From assembly GCA_003134555.1 (NCBI GenBank), contig PLBO01000129.1:1-35777 (forward strand): a stretch of DNA of 35,777 nucleotides, in the 5' to 3' direction. A model generated the notes under the pieces. It saw nothing but the letters and a program-made list of their open reading frames with translations. It was not told the origin of the DNA and made no database searches. This stretch comes from Actinomycetota bacterium (GTDB lineage: Bacteria > Actinomycetota > Acidimicrobiia > IMCC26256 > PALSA-610). Positions 14,390 to 21,612 of the stretch are shown one piece after another; position 1 is the first letter of the stretch, and each line of letters begins with the position of its first letter. A program made the position numbers and the translations under genes.

Positions 14390-15706
14390 GTGTCTCGAAT
14401 CGCCCCACCGGGGCCTGAAACGTGGACAGTCTTCGCTGATAGCGCTTGGGATCCTAGGTTCGGTCTCCAACGCGACGTCCGTATTTCCGCTTCCGACGGC
14501 CACATCGTTGAGAACTTGCACAACACCTCACGGAGACGAGCGGATGTTTACCTACCCGGAGCCATAGCCGTCCCTGCTCTGTGCAACGGCCACGACCACT
14601 TGAAGTATCACTGGCCGAACCGGGTCGGCGGCATGAGATTTACCAGCTCATACGACTGGATTCCTCTTCTTCAAGAAGAAGCTCACATGTCGTTCTTGAG
14701 GACGCTGCCGGTAGCAGATCTCTACTGGCTCGGCGCACTCGCCAGCATTTCCGCGGGTGTCGGGACAGTTCTGAACCACGCGCACAATCCGATGATCTTG
14801 GAGCAGAGGCTGCTCCCGATTCGTATGCCCAATGACTTTCGACGCGAGCTAATGGTCGATCTTCGGCGCAATTCAGTGATCTGGGAACATCGAATGGGGC
14901 AAGGTGCCGTCCTCGAGAGCAAGCGGGCTCTCGCCGAAGGCAGGCCTTTTGTAGTTCACATCGCGGAAGGTATAGACGTCGCGAGCGCGAACGAGGTCGC
15001 GAGCCTGGCGCACAGCGGCGCGCTTCACGAGCATTGCATCTTGGTTCACGCGATCAACTTGTCTGATCACGAGATAGGTCTGATTGCTGACGCTCATGCG
15101 TCCGTCGTCTGGTGCCCCGCTTCGAATCTCTACCTGTTCGGGCAGACCGCCCCCATCATGAAGTTGCTCGACGCAGGCGTCAACGTTCTCCTCGGAACAG
15201 ACTCTCCCTGCTCGGGATCAGAGTCCCTCCGCGACGAGATTCGTGTGGCCTGCGATTTCCTCGTCAATCAAGCGGGGTTGGCCGCCGAAGTCGCGGCGGA
15301 GACATGTATTCGCATGGCGACTGAAGCCTTCTCAGAGGCTTATCCCGGTCTTGGAGTCGGCTCACTTGCGGTGGGCGCAAGTGCCGATGTTCTGCTTCTT
15401 TCTCCAGCAGGCGATCACGAGAGCGAACTGGTCTCGATAGCAGCCGGAAGCTGGGACGTGGTGCTCTTGACCGTAGGAGGTCGAGGCGTTGTCCTACCGA
15501 GAGAATGGGCGGCCAACGGGTTGATACCGAGATGGTTCGGCCCCACGTCCGCTGTAGCGCGGCGCGAGAGCGAAATGGTTATCGCCGGAGACCCCCGAGA
15601 TCTGATTGAGCGCGTTACAGCTGCGACCAATATCTCACCCGACATGCTTCCCCTGTTCAATATTCTATTTCCTCAGAACCGCCGGTACCAGAGCACTGAA
15701 AACTGA
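14390..15706 (+). CDS. Amidohydrolase-superfamily deaminase/hydrolase (TrzA/GuaD-like)
   Basis: 438 aa from a GTG at 14390, just past the upstream stop; a start at 14360 inside that gene is possible. Metal-binding residues of the TrzA/GuaD/MtaD subfamily are in place: His68-Asp-His70 in CNGHDHLKYH, His190 in VVHIAEG, His220 in LVHAINLSDHEIG and Asp271 in LLGTDSP. VWCPASNLYLFG is the standard active-site strand. Relatives deaminate guanine, adenosine derivatives or s-triazines. The first H-x-H sits in HDH and the substrate loop differs from guanine deaminase, so the substrate is open. Position after two kinases suggests a purine-like or nucleoside compound. Third gene of the plus-strand operon. 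Confidence 0.85.
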   Translation: MSRIAPPGPETWTVFADSAWDPRFGLQRDVRISASDGHIVENLHNTSRRRADVYLPGAIAVPALCNGHDHLKYHWPNRVGGMRFTSSYDWIPLLQEEAHMSFLRTLPVADLYWLGALASISAGVGTVLNHAHNPMILEQRLLPIRMPNDFRRELMVDLRRNSVIWEHRMGQGAVLESKRALAEGRPFVVHIAEGIDVASANEVASLAHSGALHEHCILVHAINLSDHEIGLIADAHASVVWCPASNLYLFGQTAPIMKLLDAGVNVLLGTDSPCSGSESLRDEIRVACDFLVNQAGLAAEVAAETCIRMATEAFSEAYPGLGVGSLAVGASADVLLLSPAGDHESELVSIAAGSWDVVLLTVGGRGVVLPREWAANGLIPRWFGPTSAVARRESEMVIAGDPRDLIERVTAATNISPDMLPLFNILFPQNRRYQSTEN

Positions 15707-15719
15707 GAAGGAGTTGAAG

Positions 15720-16322
15720 TTGAGGTCGGTGTCGAGCGTTCTGAGAGAACGGCTGTATCGGAAGCCTTGGTGGACCATAGGTTTGATCACACTCGCGGCG
15801 TCGATACTCGGCTTATCGCTGTCGTTGCTCAACGGCCCATTGTCGCCGAGTAAAGTGGGGACACTCGGCGACTGGATAGTTGGCTGGGGCGCGGTCCTTG
15901 CGGCTTGCGTGGCGCTCTGGACGGTCGGCGAAAGTAAACGGGACCGAGAGTTGGAGCGAACAGCCGATATTTCTCTTCAGCGTCGCGCGGAGGCTGAGTC
16001 AGTTTTTGCCGAGTTCGACCTTACGGACAGTATCGTTGACGTCGTGTTGCTCAACTTCGGAACTCGTCCCATCCGGCGTGTTCGCGTCGCGGCGTACCCG
16101 GTAGACCGTCGGGGCGGAGAGCTTCGAGCGGGCTCGTCCTATCCGCTCATCATCGAGAGTCCTCATCTGGCTCCCCACGGGAACTTGAGGCTACCGGCGC
16201 CGTCGTATGTTCATTCCAGCGATGTGGATGTTACGACGAGTCAGATTGAATACTCTTTTGTTGACATTCAAGGCATTGCATGGCGAAGGTCTACGGATGG
16301 TCAACTTCATGAGGGCGTATAG
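15720..16322 (+). CDS. Two-helix membrane protein of the kinase/amidohydrolase operon
   Basis: 200 aa. Start chosen at TTG 15720 because AAGGAG (15708-15713) stands six bases before it; the frame is open further upstream but overlaps the amidohydrolase. After a basic N-terminus come two predicted membrane helices (WWTIGLITLAASILGLSLSL, and GDWIVGWGAVLAACVALWTV), then a charged helix (GESKRDRELERTADISLQRR) and a beta-rich C-terminal domain of about 120 residues (VDVVLLNFGTRPIRRVRVAA, then YSFVDIQGIAWRR). No family is recognised. Thirteen bases separate it from the amidohydrolase stop, so it probably belongs to that operon. Membrane-anchored sensor or effector is possible; the sequence gives no enzyme motif. 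Confidence 0.7.
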   Translation: MRSVSSVLRERLYRKPWWTIGLITLAASILGLSLSLLNGPLSPSKVGTLGDWIVGWGAVLAACVALWTVGESKRDRELERTADISLQRRAEAESVFAEFDLTDSIVDVVLLNFGTRPIRRVRVAAYPVDRRGGELRAGSSYPLIIESPHLAPHGNLRLPAPSYVHSSDVDVTTSQIEYSFVDIQGIAWRRSTDGQLHEGV

Positions 16323-16403
16323 ACCCAAAAACTGTGAGTAACAGCGAGCGTAAGCTTAGATCCGCGGCCCTGGAAGTGTGCGAACGCTCGGCCAGGCGCT
16401 GGC

Positions 16404-16478
16404 GCTGAACGCTGAACGCTGAACGCTGAACGCTGAACGCTGAACGCTGAACGCTGAACGCTGAACGCTGAACGCTGA
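16404..16478. repeat. Ten perfect tandem copies of the heptamer GCTGAAC
   Basis: Units run without error from 16404 to 16473, then a partial GCTGA. The region 16323-16618 around it holds no supported gene. Because seven is not a multiple of three, the minus-strand reading gives the repeating peptide SVQRSAF in every frame without stops, which creates false open frames. Such heptamer arrays expand and shrink by slippage and can serve as strain markers. Confidence 0.97.
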
Positions 16479-16618
16479 TGCGAGCTTGCGCGCAGGCATG
16501 CACAAGATCGTTGCCGCGGCGAATGGTTTCGCGGCTACTCAGCTGACGTTGGTATGTGCCAGCCAAGCGCGGTCGCCGCCGACTGTGTCGCGATGATGGC
16601 GTCCTCGCACCTGCGGAA

Positions 16619-17107
16619 TCAGCTCGGCGGACGGCCGGCAATCTTTTCCCACCACAGCTTCGCCGTCGCCAAGAGCTCCGCTTGCCGCCAGGCATCAACG
16701 ACGCCGTGATGGATCGCGAGCGCGCTATCAGCGTGCCGCACGCCGACGAGGATCATCCGATGAGCGTCGACGTCAACGACGATCGCGTAGAACGGAGCTC
16801 TAAGGTCGTATTGCCGCGAAGAGAGCTCGAGTACGTGGCCAGCGTGTAGATCGAGGGGAACGATCGATCGATGGGACCAGTATTCGCATGGCCACTGGAC
16901 CCGTACCCAGCCTCCGGCCGCGCGTTCGTCGTGCCAGACGTTCGCGACCGTGCACCCGAAGATCTCCCACGGTGCATCGAGCAGCGTTCGATCGGGACCG
17001 ATGCGAACGACCGCTGGCCCGACGACCGGCGCGAGCGCAGACGGCTCGACAACCTCGATCGGCACCTGCGGCTCGCCGGCAGGGCGACGGCGACGAAGAC
17101 GTCGCAC
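16619..17107 (-). CDS. Uncharacterised 162-aa protein
   Basis: Soluble protein, coding-like, from a GTG at 17107 whose ribosome site is poorly placed, so the true start is uncertain. It is rich in Trp and strand-forming stretches (WEIFGCTVANVWHD, GGWVRVQWPCEYWSHRSIV), followed by YAIVVDVDAHRMILVGVRHA and a helical tail (VVDAWRQAELLATAKLWWEK). I do not recognise a family or catalytic motif; a beta-barrel of SH3/OB type would suit the pattern, as inference. It follows the sigma-like regulator by 31 bases on the same strand, so the two are probably one transcript. No signal peptide is present. Confidence 0.65.
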   Translation of the reverse strand: MRRLRRRRPAGEPQVPIEVVEPSALAPVVGPAVVRIGPDRTLLDAPWEIFGCTVANVWHDERAAGGWVRVQWPCEYWSHRSIVPLDLHAGHVLELSSRQYDLRAPFYAIVVDVDAHRMILVGVRHADSALAIHHGVVDAWRQAELLATAKLWWEKIAGRPPS

Positions 17108-17138
17108 CTCTCGATGGTAGACGGAACGCGCGACAGGG

Positions 17139-17852
17139 TCATGCGACGCATCGGACTGCCGCCGCCAGAGCGGCTTCGGCCCGCTGCCGGCGGCGGCGCA
17201 GAGTCGGTACGGCGCATCCGCCCTCGGCCGCGAGCTCGGCGGTGGTCATGCCGGCAACCCGCGTTAACACGATGAGTCGAGCGTCATCGACCCGCAACTT
17301 CCGCGCCCGGACAGCCTCATCCACGAGCCCGACGAGTTCGTCGGCTGCCGAGGATCCCGCCGAGGCGACGGCGAGTCGCCCAATGTCTGCCGTCCCGTCC
17401 TCGGGAACGCGTGGCCGAAACAACGACCGGCTGACCCCCTGACGCGTATCCAGCAAGATGTTCGGAGCGATGCTGTGCGGCCGCCGCTCGATCGGGTACG
17501 TACAAATGCGTTCGTACGCCGTCGCGACCACCATGCTGGCGGCCTCCTCGTCGGAGCGCGCGGCGCCGCGGAAGTCAGCCGCGATCCGGATCAGTCCATG
17601 GAGCACGACGTGCAACACCGTTCTCGCCGCCAACGGATCTGACGGTGCTCGCGCCGCGAGACATGCGAGCGTCTCCCCCGCCCGCGTCTGATCAGCCGAG
17701 CGTTGCGCAAACCGCACGACCTGATGCAGGTCTTCGAAGACCTCGAGCACCCGGTCGCCCTGCGCCCAGGTTCTGAGCGCGGCAACAGACGGAGGGGCTG
17801 CCCCGAGTACCCGCCACTCGGCCTCCAACTCGGTGAACAGAGTCATCGTCAC
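17139..17852 (-). CDS. Sigma-factor-like regulator
   Basis: 237 aa. Start set at GTG 17852, since GAGGGAG (17860-17866) lies seven bases upstream; a longer frame to 17999 lacks this. Residues about 90-170 resemble sigma region 2 (TAYERICTYPIERRPHSIAP with a conserved Arg/Asn pattern), and about 185-235 resemble region 4: VDEAVRARKLRVDDARLIVL, then GMTTAELAAEGGCAVPTLRR with a helix-turn-helix. The spacing fits a divergent sigma-70-like protein of actinobacteria, not a standard ECF. It is divergent from the HxlR gene across a 270-bp gap that must hold both promoters, and co-oriented with the 162-aa gene. It may control the neighbouring Tad locus, but no direct evidence is visible. Confidence 0.62.
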   Translation of the reverse strand: MTMTLFTELEAEWRVLGAAPPSVAALRTWAQGDRVLEVFEDLHQVVRFAQRSADQTRAGETLACLAARAPSDPLAARTVLHVVLHGLIRIAADFRGAARSDEEAASMVVATAYERICTYPIERRPHSIAPNILLDTRQGVSRSLFRPRVPEDGTADIGRLAVASAGSSAADELVGLVDEAVRARKLRVDDARLIVLTRVAGMTTAELAAEGGCAVPTLRRRRQRAEAALAAAVRCVA

Positions 17853-17859
17853 GGCATCG

Positions 17860-17866
17860 CTCCCTC
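17860..17866 (-). promoter_or_regulatory. Ribosome binding site for the sigma-like regulator
   Basis: Minus-strand GAGGGAG, seven bases before GTG 17852. It decides the start over the nearby ATG 17846 and the far upstream GTG/ATG candidates. Confidence 0.65.
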
Positions 17867-18122
17867 GATCGGCATCTCCAGTCCGGCGACAGTGACTGGG
17901 CGGCCTTGACGGCGGTCTGCACGCGAGGTCTGCACGGTGCGTCTGCACCGGGTCGAACGTCCCCAGGTTGAATCCGGGCAAAGTGCTTAGATCGCACATC
18001 TCTGCGAGCGGCTATAGCGATAGTTCCCGCTCGTCGCGGTCGGATGCCACGAGTGACGGAGCCGTGACCGTGCCCTGCCACCCTTGGAGCTCTACGCAAG
18101 GCCTGCGTGGGGAAACGACGGC

Positions 18123-18626
18123 ATGGACTCGCCTTCCGCAAGCGGACACCACCTGCCTCCGAGAGGAGGTGCCGGCGACGACCCGGAGTCCGACATACCG
18201 GGGTCCGAGGGGTCTCTCGCGTGGACTGTCGCGACGCAAGAGGTCGTCGCGATACTGGGCCGTAAGTGGGTTATCTCCATCGTGCGAGAGCTTGCGTCGG
18301 GCACGAAGCGTCGTTTCCAGCTCACCCACGCGATCAAGGGCGTCGCCCCCAAAGTCCTCACCGAAACGCTGCGGTTCCTCGAACGCGACGGCGTGGTCGA
18401 ACGCGTTCTCCACGACGAGGGTCGCGGGTCGAAGAGCATCGGCTACCAGCTCACCGACCTCGGCCAATCTCTCGCTAATCCGCTCACCGCGATCTACCGA
18501 TGGGGTCGAGAGCATCTTGACGACGTCCACCGATCGCGCCAAGAAACCGACGCCCTTTGGGCGGAGAAAGTGGTACTCCCGGGTGCGCGCGACATCGTTG
18601 AGGTGCCCGAAATCCCGTTGAAGTAG
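18123..18626 (+). CDS. HxlR-family winged-helix transcriptional regulator
   Basis: 167 aa from ATG 18123. The HxlR core spans about residues 30-130: WTVATQEVVAILGRKWVISI (the family's G-x-KW-x-x-x-I hallmark), RRFQLTHAIKGVAPKVLTET (recognition helix), LRFLERDGVVERV and the wing IGYQLTDLGQSL, then a dimerisation helix. HxlR proteins are dimeric repressors or activators often sensing reactive electrophiles through Cys, but no Cys lies in this core, so sensing by thiol chemistry is unlikely. The N-terminal 30 residues are Gly/Pro/Ser-rich and probably disordered. It lies between the divergent sigma-like gene and the Tad locus, with 164 bases before the next gene. Confidence 0.88.
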   Translation: MDSPSASGHHLPPRGGAGDDPESDIPGSEGSLAWTVATQEVVAILGRKWVISIVRELASGTKRRFQLTHAIKGVAPKVLTETLRFLERDGVVERVLHDEGRGSKSIGYQLTDLGQSLANPLTAIYRWGREHLDDVHRSRQETDALWAEKVVLPGARDIVEVPEIPLK

Positions 18627-18790
18627 CCGAGCGCCGCCACATATTTCTATCGGGTGTGGAGCGCCTCGACCTCGACCGCGACCCCGCCGTGGCGCCTCCG
18701 CAGCGATCGGTACAGACGTCGCGTGCAGACCCTCACGGCCGCGTTGAATTCTCTGTCGCGTTCCGGCGTTCCAGCGCGCCTATCTGGGGT

Positions 18791-19390
18791 ATGACACGAA
18801 TCCGCTCGGGCCTCGCCATCACGACACGCCTCGCTGTGCTGAGCGCCGTTGGGGTCCTCGTGCTCACGGCGTGTTCCGGATCGAGGAGCCAGAGCACACC
18901 CGCCGTCTCGACGTCATCGTCGGCACCCGCGAGTAGCAACGGGCCGACCGCCACGTCGCGAACGACGCCGACCACGGCCGAACCGAACCCGCAACTCGTC
19001 GCCGCAGTTCGAGCCTTCTGGGATCTGTACCTCCAACTCGGCGCGCGCTCTGCACCGTTCAACGCGCCGGACACGCGAGCGCAACTCGGTCGACGCGCAA
19101 CCGGCAAGGAGCTCGCCAAGCTCTACGCCGTCTTCCGGGGCAACGCGGTCGCGGGCGCCGTCGTGAAGGGGACGATCGACATCGCGCCGAAGGTCGTGAG
19201 GATCAACGGAGCCACCGCGCAGGTGCGCGACTGCTACGACGACAAGACCGGGCTCTACCGAGTCAGCGACGGCAAGCGCATCGACACCGATGATCCGCGC
19301 CGTCACCAGGTGCTCATGACCTTCACGCGCGTAGGCGCCATTTGGAAGGTTTCCGCCATCAAGGACGAGGGGTTGGGATGCACCGTCTAG
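18791..19390 (+). CDS. Predicted lipoprotein at the head of the Tad locus
   Basis: 199 aa from ATG 18791. A signal peptide (RLAVLSAVGVLVL) with lipobox LTAC (Cys28) is followed by a Ser/Thr/Pro linker to about residue 65 and a globular domain of about 130 residues. PQLVAAVRAFWDLYLQLGA starts a cone-like NTF2/SnoaL-type pattern that continues through VVRINGATAQVRDCYDD and VGAIWKVSAIKDE. The likely role is an outer-face accessory lipoprotein; it may be unrelated to pili. Its 3' end overlaps the next gene start (19378) by 13 bases, which makes it the first gene of the long Tad transcript. The NTF2 suggestion rests on pattern only. Confidence 0.8.
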   Translation: MTRIRSGLAITTRLAVLSAVGVLVLTACSGSRSQSTPAVSTSSSAPASSNGPTATSRTTPTTAEPNPQLVAAVRAFWDLYLQLGARSAPFNAPDTRAQLGRRATGKELAKLYAVFRGNAVAGAVVKGTIDIAPKVVRINGATAQVRDCYDDKTGLYRVSDGKRIDTDDPRRHQVLMTFTRVGAIWKVSAIKDEGLGCTV

Positions 19391-20202
19391 TTGCGATCGC
19401 GACGATCGCGCTGGCTGTACTCGCGGGTTGGGCGCGAACCGCGAGAGCCGACACAACGGGCTCGGCATCCACCGACCCAACCGGCATTGGCGAAAAGGTC
19501 GGCGTCGACGGCGGCTCCGGCGGGCACAGCGGCGGCGGCGCGCAGAAGTGCATCGACGTACCACTCACTGTCCACGACGGGGTCGCATACATACCGCTCC
19601 CCCTCGGCGGCGCGATAGAGGGGACCATCAGTCAACCGCCCGGCCAACCACCCGGCACCTGGTACGCGAAGTGGTGCGGCGCCGCCGAGTTCGCCGGAGT
19701 CTTCTTCGTCAGCAGCGTCAACCTCACCGGGCTCGCGGACGAAGCGAGCAAGCGTCTCCCACTTCCGCTTCCGCAGCCGCAGATCAGCCCCGCCGGCGAT
19801 CAGATCGTGAACCTTCAGAGCTGGCTATGGCTCGGCGGACCTTGGACACCTCTGTCGTCGACCGTGTCTGTGCCCGGCGTCAGTGTCACGGTGCGTGCCA
19901 TCCCGGAGCAAGCGGTGTGGACGATGGGCGATCTCGGGCAGGTCGTGTGTGACGGACCGGGCACCGCCTACGACTCGACGATCCCCGCTGTCGCGCAGTC
20001 GCCTTCGTGCGCGTACACATACACCGAATCCTCGGCGAGCCAACCCAACCTGCAGTTCCGAGCCTCGGTCACGGTGCGTTGGCACGCGACCTGGACCGCA
20101 TCTGGCGTTGCGGGAGGCGGCGACCTCGGAACGATCGAGCGAACCACCACCTTCCCGATTCGCGTTGGCGAAGTGCAAGCCCTGAACACCAACGCGCCGT
20201 GA
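19378..20202 (+). CDS. Secreted protein of the Tad operon
   Basis: 274 aa from ATG 19378, with GAGGGG five bases upstream. A cleavable signal peptide (HRLVAIATIALAVLAGWA, then RTARAD) is followed by a Gly-rich stretch and a beta-rich domain of about 200 residues: LTVHDGVAYIPLPLGGAIEG, WYAKWCGAAEFAG, FRASVTVRWHATWTASGVAG. Four Cys could form disulfides. Proteins of this kind commonly sit just before cpaB-like genes in actinobacterial Tad loci, but I know of no assigned function. It is presumably exported and may contact the pilus or cell wall. Confidence 0.8.
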   Translation: MHRLVAIATIALAVLAGWARTARADTTGSASTDPTGIGEKVGVDGGSGGHSGGGAQKCIDVPLTVHDGVAYIPLPLGGAIEGTISQPPGQPPGTWYAKWCGAAEFAGVFFVSSVNLTGLADEASKRLPLPLPQPQISPAGDQIVNLQSWLWLGGPWTPLSSTVSVPGVSVTVRAIPEQAVWTMGDLGQVVCDGPGTAYDSTIPAVAQSPSCAYTYTESSASQPNLQFRASVTVRWHATWTASGVAGGGDLGTIERTTTFPIRVGEVQALNTNAP

Positions 20203-20212
20203 GACGAGAGAG

Positions 20213-20881
20213 ATGACCGCCACGATCCCTCGGCATCAGCCGGCTCAGTCGTCGCCGAACCGGGCCGGCGAGTTGCCTCGCGCCGCGCAAGTCGGACGTC
20301 GTAACCGCACGCGCATCGCGCTCGGGCTTGTCGTGATCGTCTTGTGCGTTCTCGCAACCGCGAGCCTCTTCTCGAGTGCCAACAATCGAGCGCAAGTGCT
20401 GGCCTTGCGCCATGCGGTTCCCGCGGGCCACACCATCGCGTCGGGCGATCTCGCGATCGCGCGAGTGTCGGTTGGAACCGACGTCCGGACAACGCCGGCA
20501 TCGGCGCTGGGTCGCGTCGTCGGGCGCGTGGCTGCTGTCACCCTGGTCGCAGGTTCACTTCTTTCACCCGACGATGTGAGCACCGCAGCCCGCGTACCGA
20601 CCGGCATGGCGATAGTCGGCGCGTCGCTCAAAGCCGGTCAATACCCAGTGTCGCTCGCACCAGGCGACCAGGTCCGGCTGATAGAAATCGCCGCGCCGTC
20701 TGCAGTCGGCGACTCCGCCGCGCCGCTCGATCGCGGACGAGCCAGCGTTCTCGACGTTGTCCGATCCCGCGACAGTCCGGACGCGCTCGCGGTTTCGCTC
20801 CTGGTTCCCACGGCTGGGGCCACCAACATCGCCGGCGATGGTGCCGCGGGCCGCCTCAGCCTGGTCGTGGTCGCGGGATGA
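20213..20881 (+). CDS. SAF-domain protein (CpaB/RcpC-like)
   Basis: 222 aa. One transmembrane helix at about residues 34-54 (RIALGLVVIVLCVLATASLF) anchors an exterior SAF domain at about 62-125: LALRHAVPAGHTIASGDLAI, LGRVVGRVAAVTLVAGSLLS. CpaB/RcpC proteins bind cell wall and help Flp pilus assembly. In Gram-positives with no outer membrane or secretin, the domain is thought to act at the wall. The C-terminal part (about 140-222) is a second beta region. GAGAG precedes the ATG. The stop overlaps the CpaE-like start (ATGA at 20878-20881). Confidence 0.85.
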   Translation: MTATIPRHQPAQSSPNRAGELPRAAQVGRRNRTRIALGLVVIVLCVLATASLFSSANNRAQVLALRHAVPAGHTIASGDLAIARVSVGTDVRTTPASALGRVVGRVAAVTLVAGSLLSPDDVSTAARVPTGMAIVGASLKAGQYPVSLAPGDQVRLIEIAAPSAVGDSAAPLDRGRASVLDVVRSRDSPDALAVSLLVPTAGATNIAGDGAAGRLSLVVVAG

Positions 20882-21612
20882 CGACGATCGCCATCACCGC
20901 GACGAAAGGCTCCCCCGGAGCCACGACCCTTGCGCTCGTTCTTGCAAACCTCATGTCGGAACGGGCCCCGGCACTGCTCGTGGAAGCCGACGCGGCGGGC
21001 GGCGACATTGCGGTGAGATCCGGCCTTGCACTGGATCCAGGACTTCTCACACTCGCGGCATCCGGCCGGCGCGGCCTCGACCGATCCAGCATCGACCGTC
21101 ACACACAGCTTCTGCCGTGCGGTGCCCTTGCGCTCGCCGGACCGACATCGGCCGAACAAGCGACGAGCGCCCTGACCGGCATCGCCGCCGCGCTCGCCCA
21201 GACACTGACACTCGCGCACGAGACCTCGAGAGTGATCATCGATGCCGGGCGTTGGGACCCTCGATCCCCCGCCACCGATCTCGTCGAATCGGCGTCGATC
21301 GGCGCGCTTGTGCTTCGTCCCACTATCGAGGGGGTAGAGCATGCGCGTTGGCAATTGCGCTCGCTATCGGAGCACGTCCGACGTGTGATCGCGGTGTGTA
21401 TCGGCGAACGTCCGTATCCACGCGCCGAGGTGGCGTCGGCGCTCGCGGTCGACGAGATGTACGTGATCGAGAACGACGCGCGCGCCGCGAACGCAATCGG
21501 GCTGGGCGCGGCGCGCGATCGATGGCTGCGGCGATCGCGCCTGATGCGCAGCGCCGCTGTGCTCGCCGACCAGCTCCTCGGCGCGCCCGACGAGGCGACG
21601 GTCTCGCGATGA
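20878..21612 (+). CDS. CpaE/TadZ-like P-loop protein with degenerate Walker A
   Basis: 244 aa MinD/ParA-superfamily protein, in other systems a polar localisation factor for the Tad machine. The N-terminus TIAITATKGSPGATTLAL corresponds to the deviant Walker A KGGxGKTT: signature Lys10 is kept but the catalytic Lys is Ala15. ALLVEADAAGGDIAVRSGL matches the DxDxxxG switch, and SRVIIDAGRWDP matches Walker B. ATP hydrolysis is therefore doubtful; binding or a scaffold role is more likely. The receiver domain of many CpaE proteins is absent. ATGA overlaps link it to the SAF gene and to CpaF. Confidence 0.83.
   Translation: MTTIAITATKGSPGATTLALVLANLMSERAPALLVEADAAGGDIAVRSGLALDPGLLTLAASGRRGLDRSSIDRHTQLLPCGALALAGPTSAEQATSALTGIAAALAQTLTLAHETSRVIIDAGRWDPRSPATDLVESASIGALVLRPTIEGVEHARWQLRSLSEHVRRVIAVCIGERPYPRAEVASALAVDEMYVIENDARAANAIGLGAARDRWLRRSRLMRSAAVLADQLLGAPDEATVSR

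Noticed and set aside
16404-16478. Possible CRISPR array
   Set aside because: Units are 7 bases with no spacers, so it is a simple tandem repeat.
16291-16698. Minus-strand open frame of 135 codons
   Set aside because: Its openness comes from the GCTGAAC heptamer array, which has no stops on that strand and reads as repeated SVQRSAF.
20757-21608. N-terminal extension of CpaF
   Set aside because: It is Arg/His-rich and overlaps the whole CpaE-like gene; the ATG at 21609 overlapping the previous stop is the natural start.
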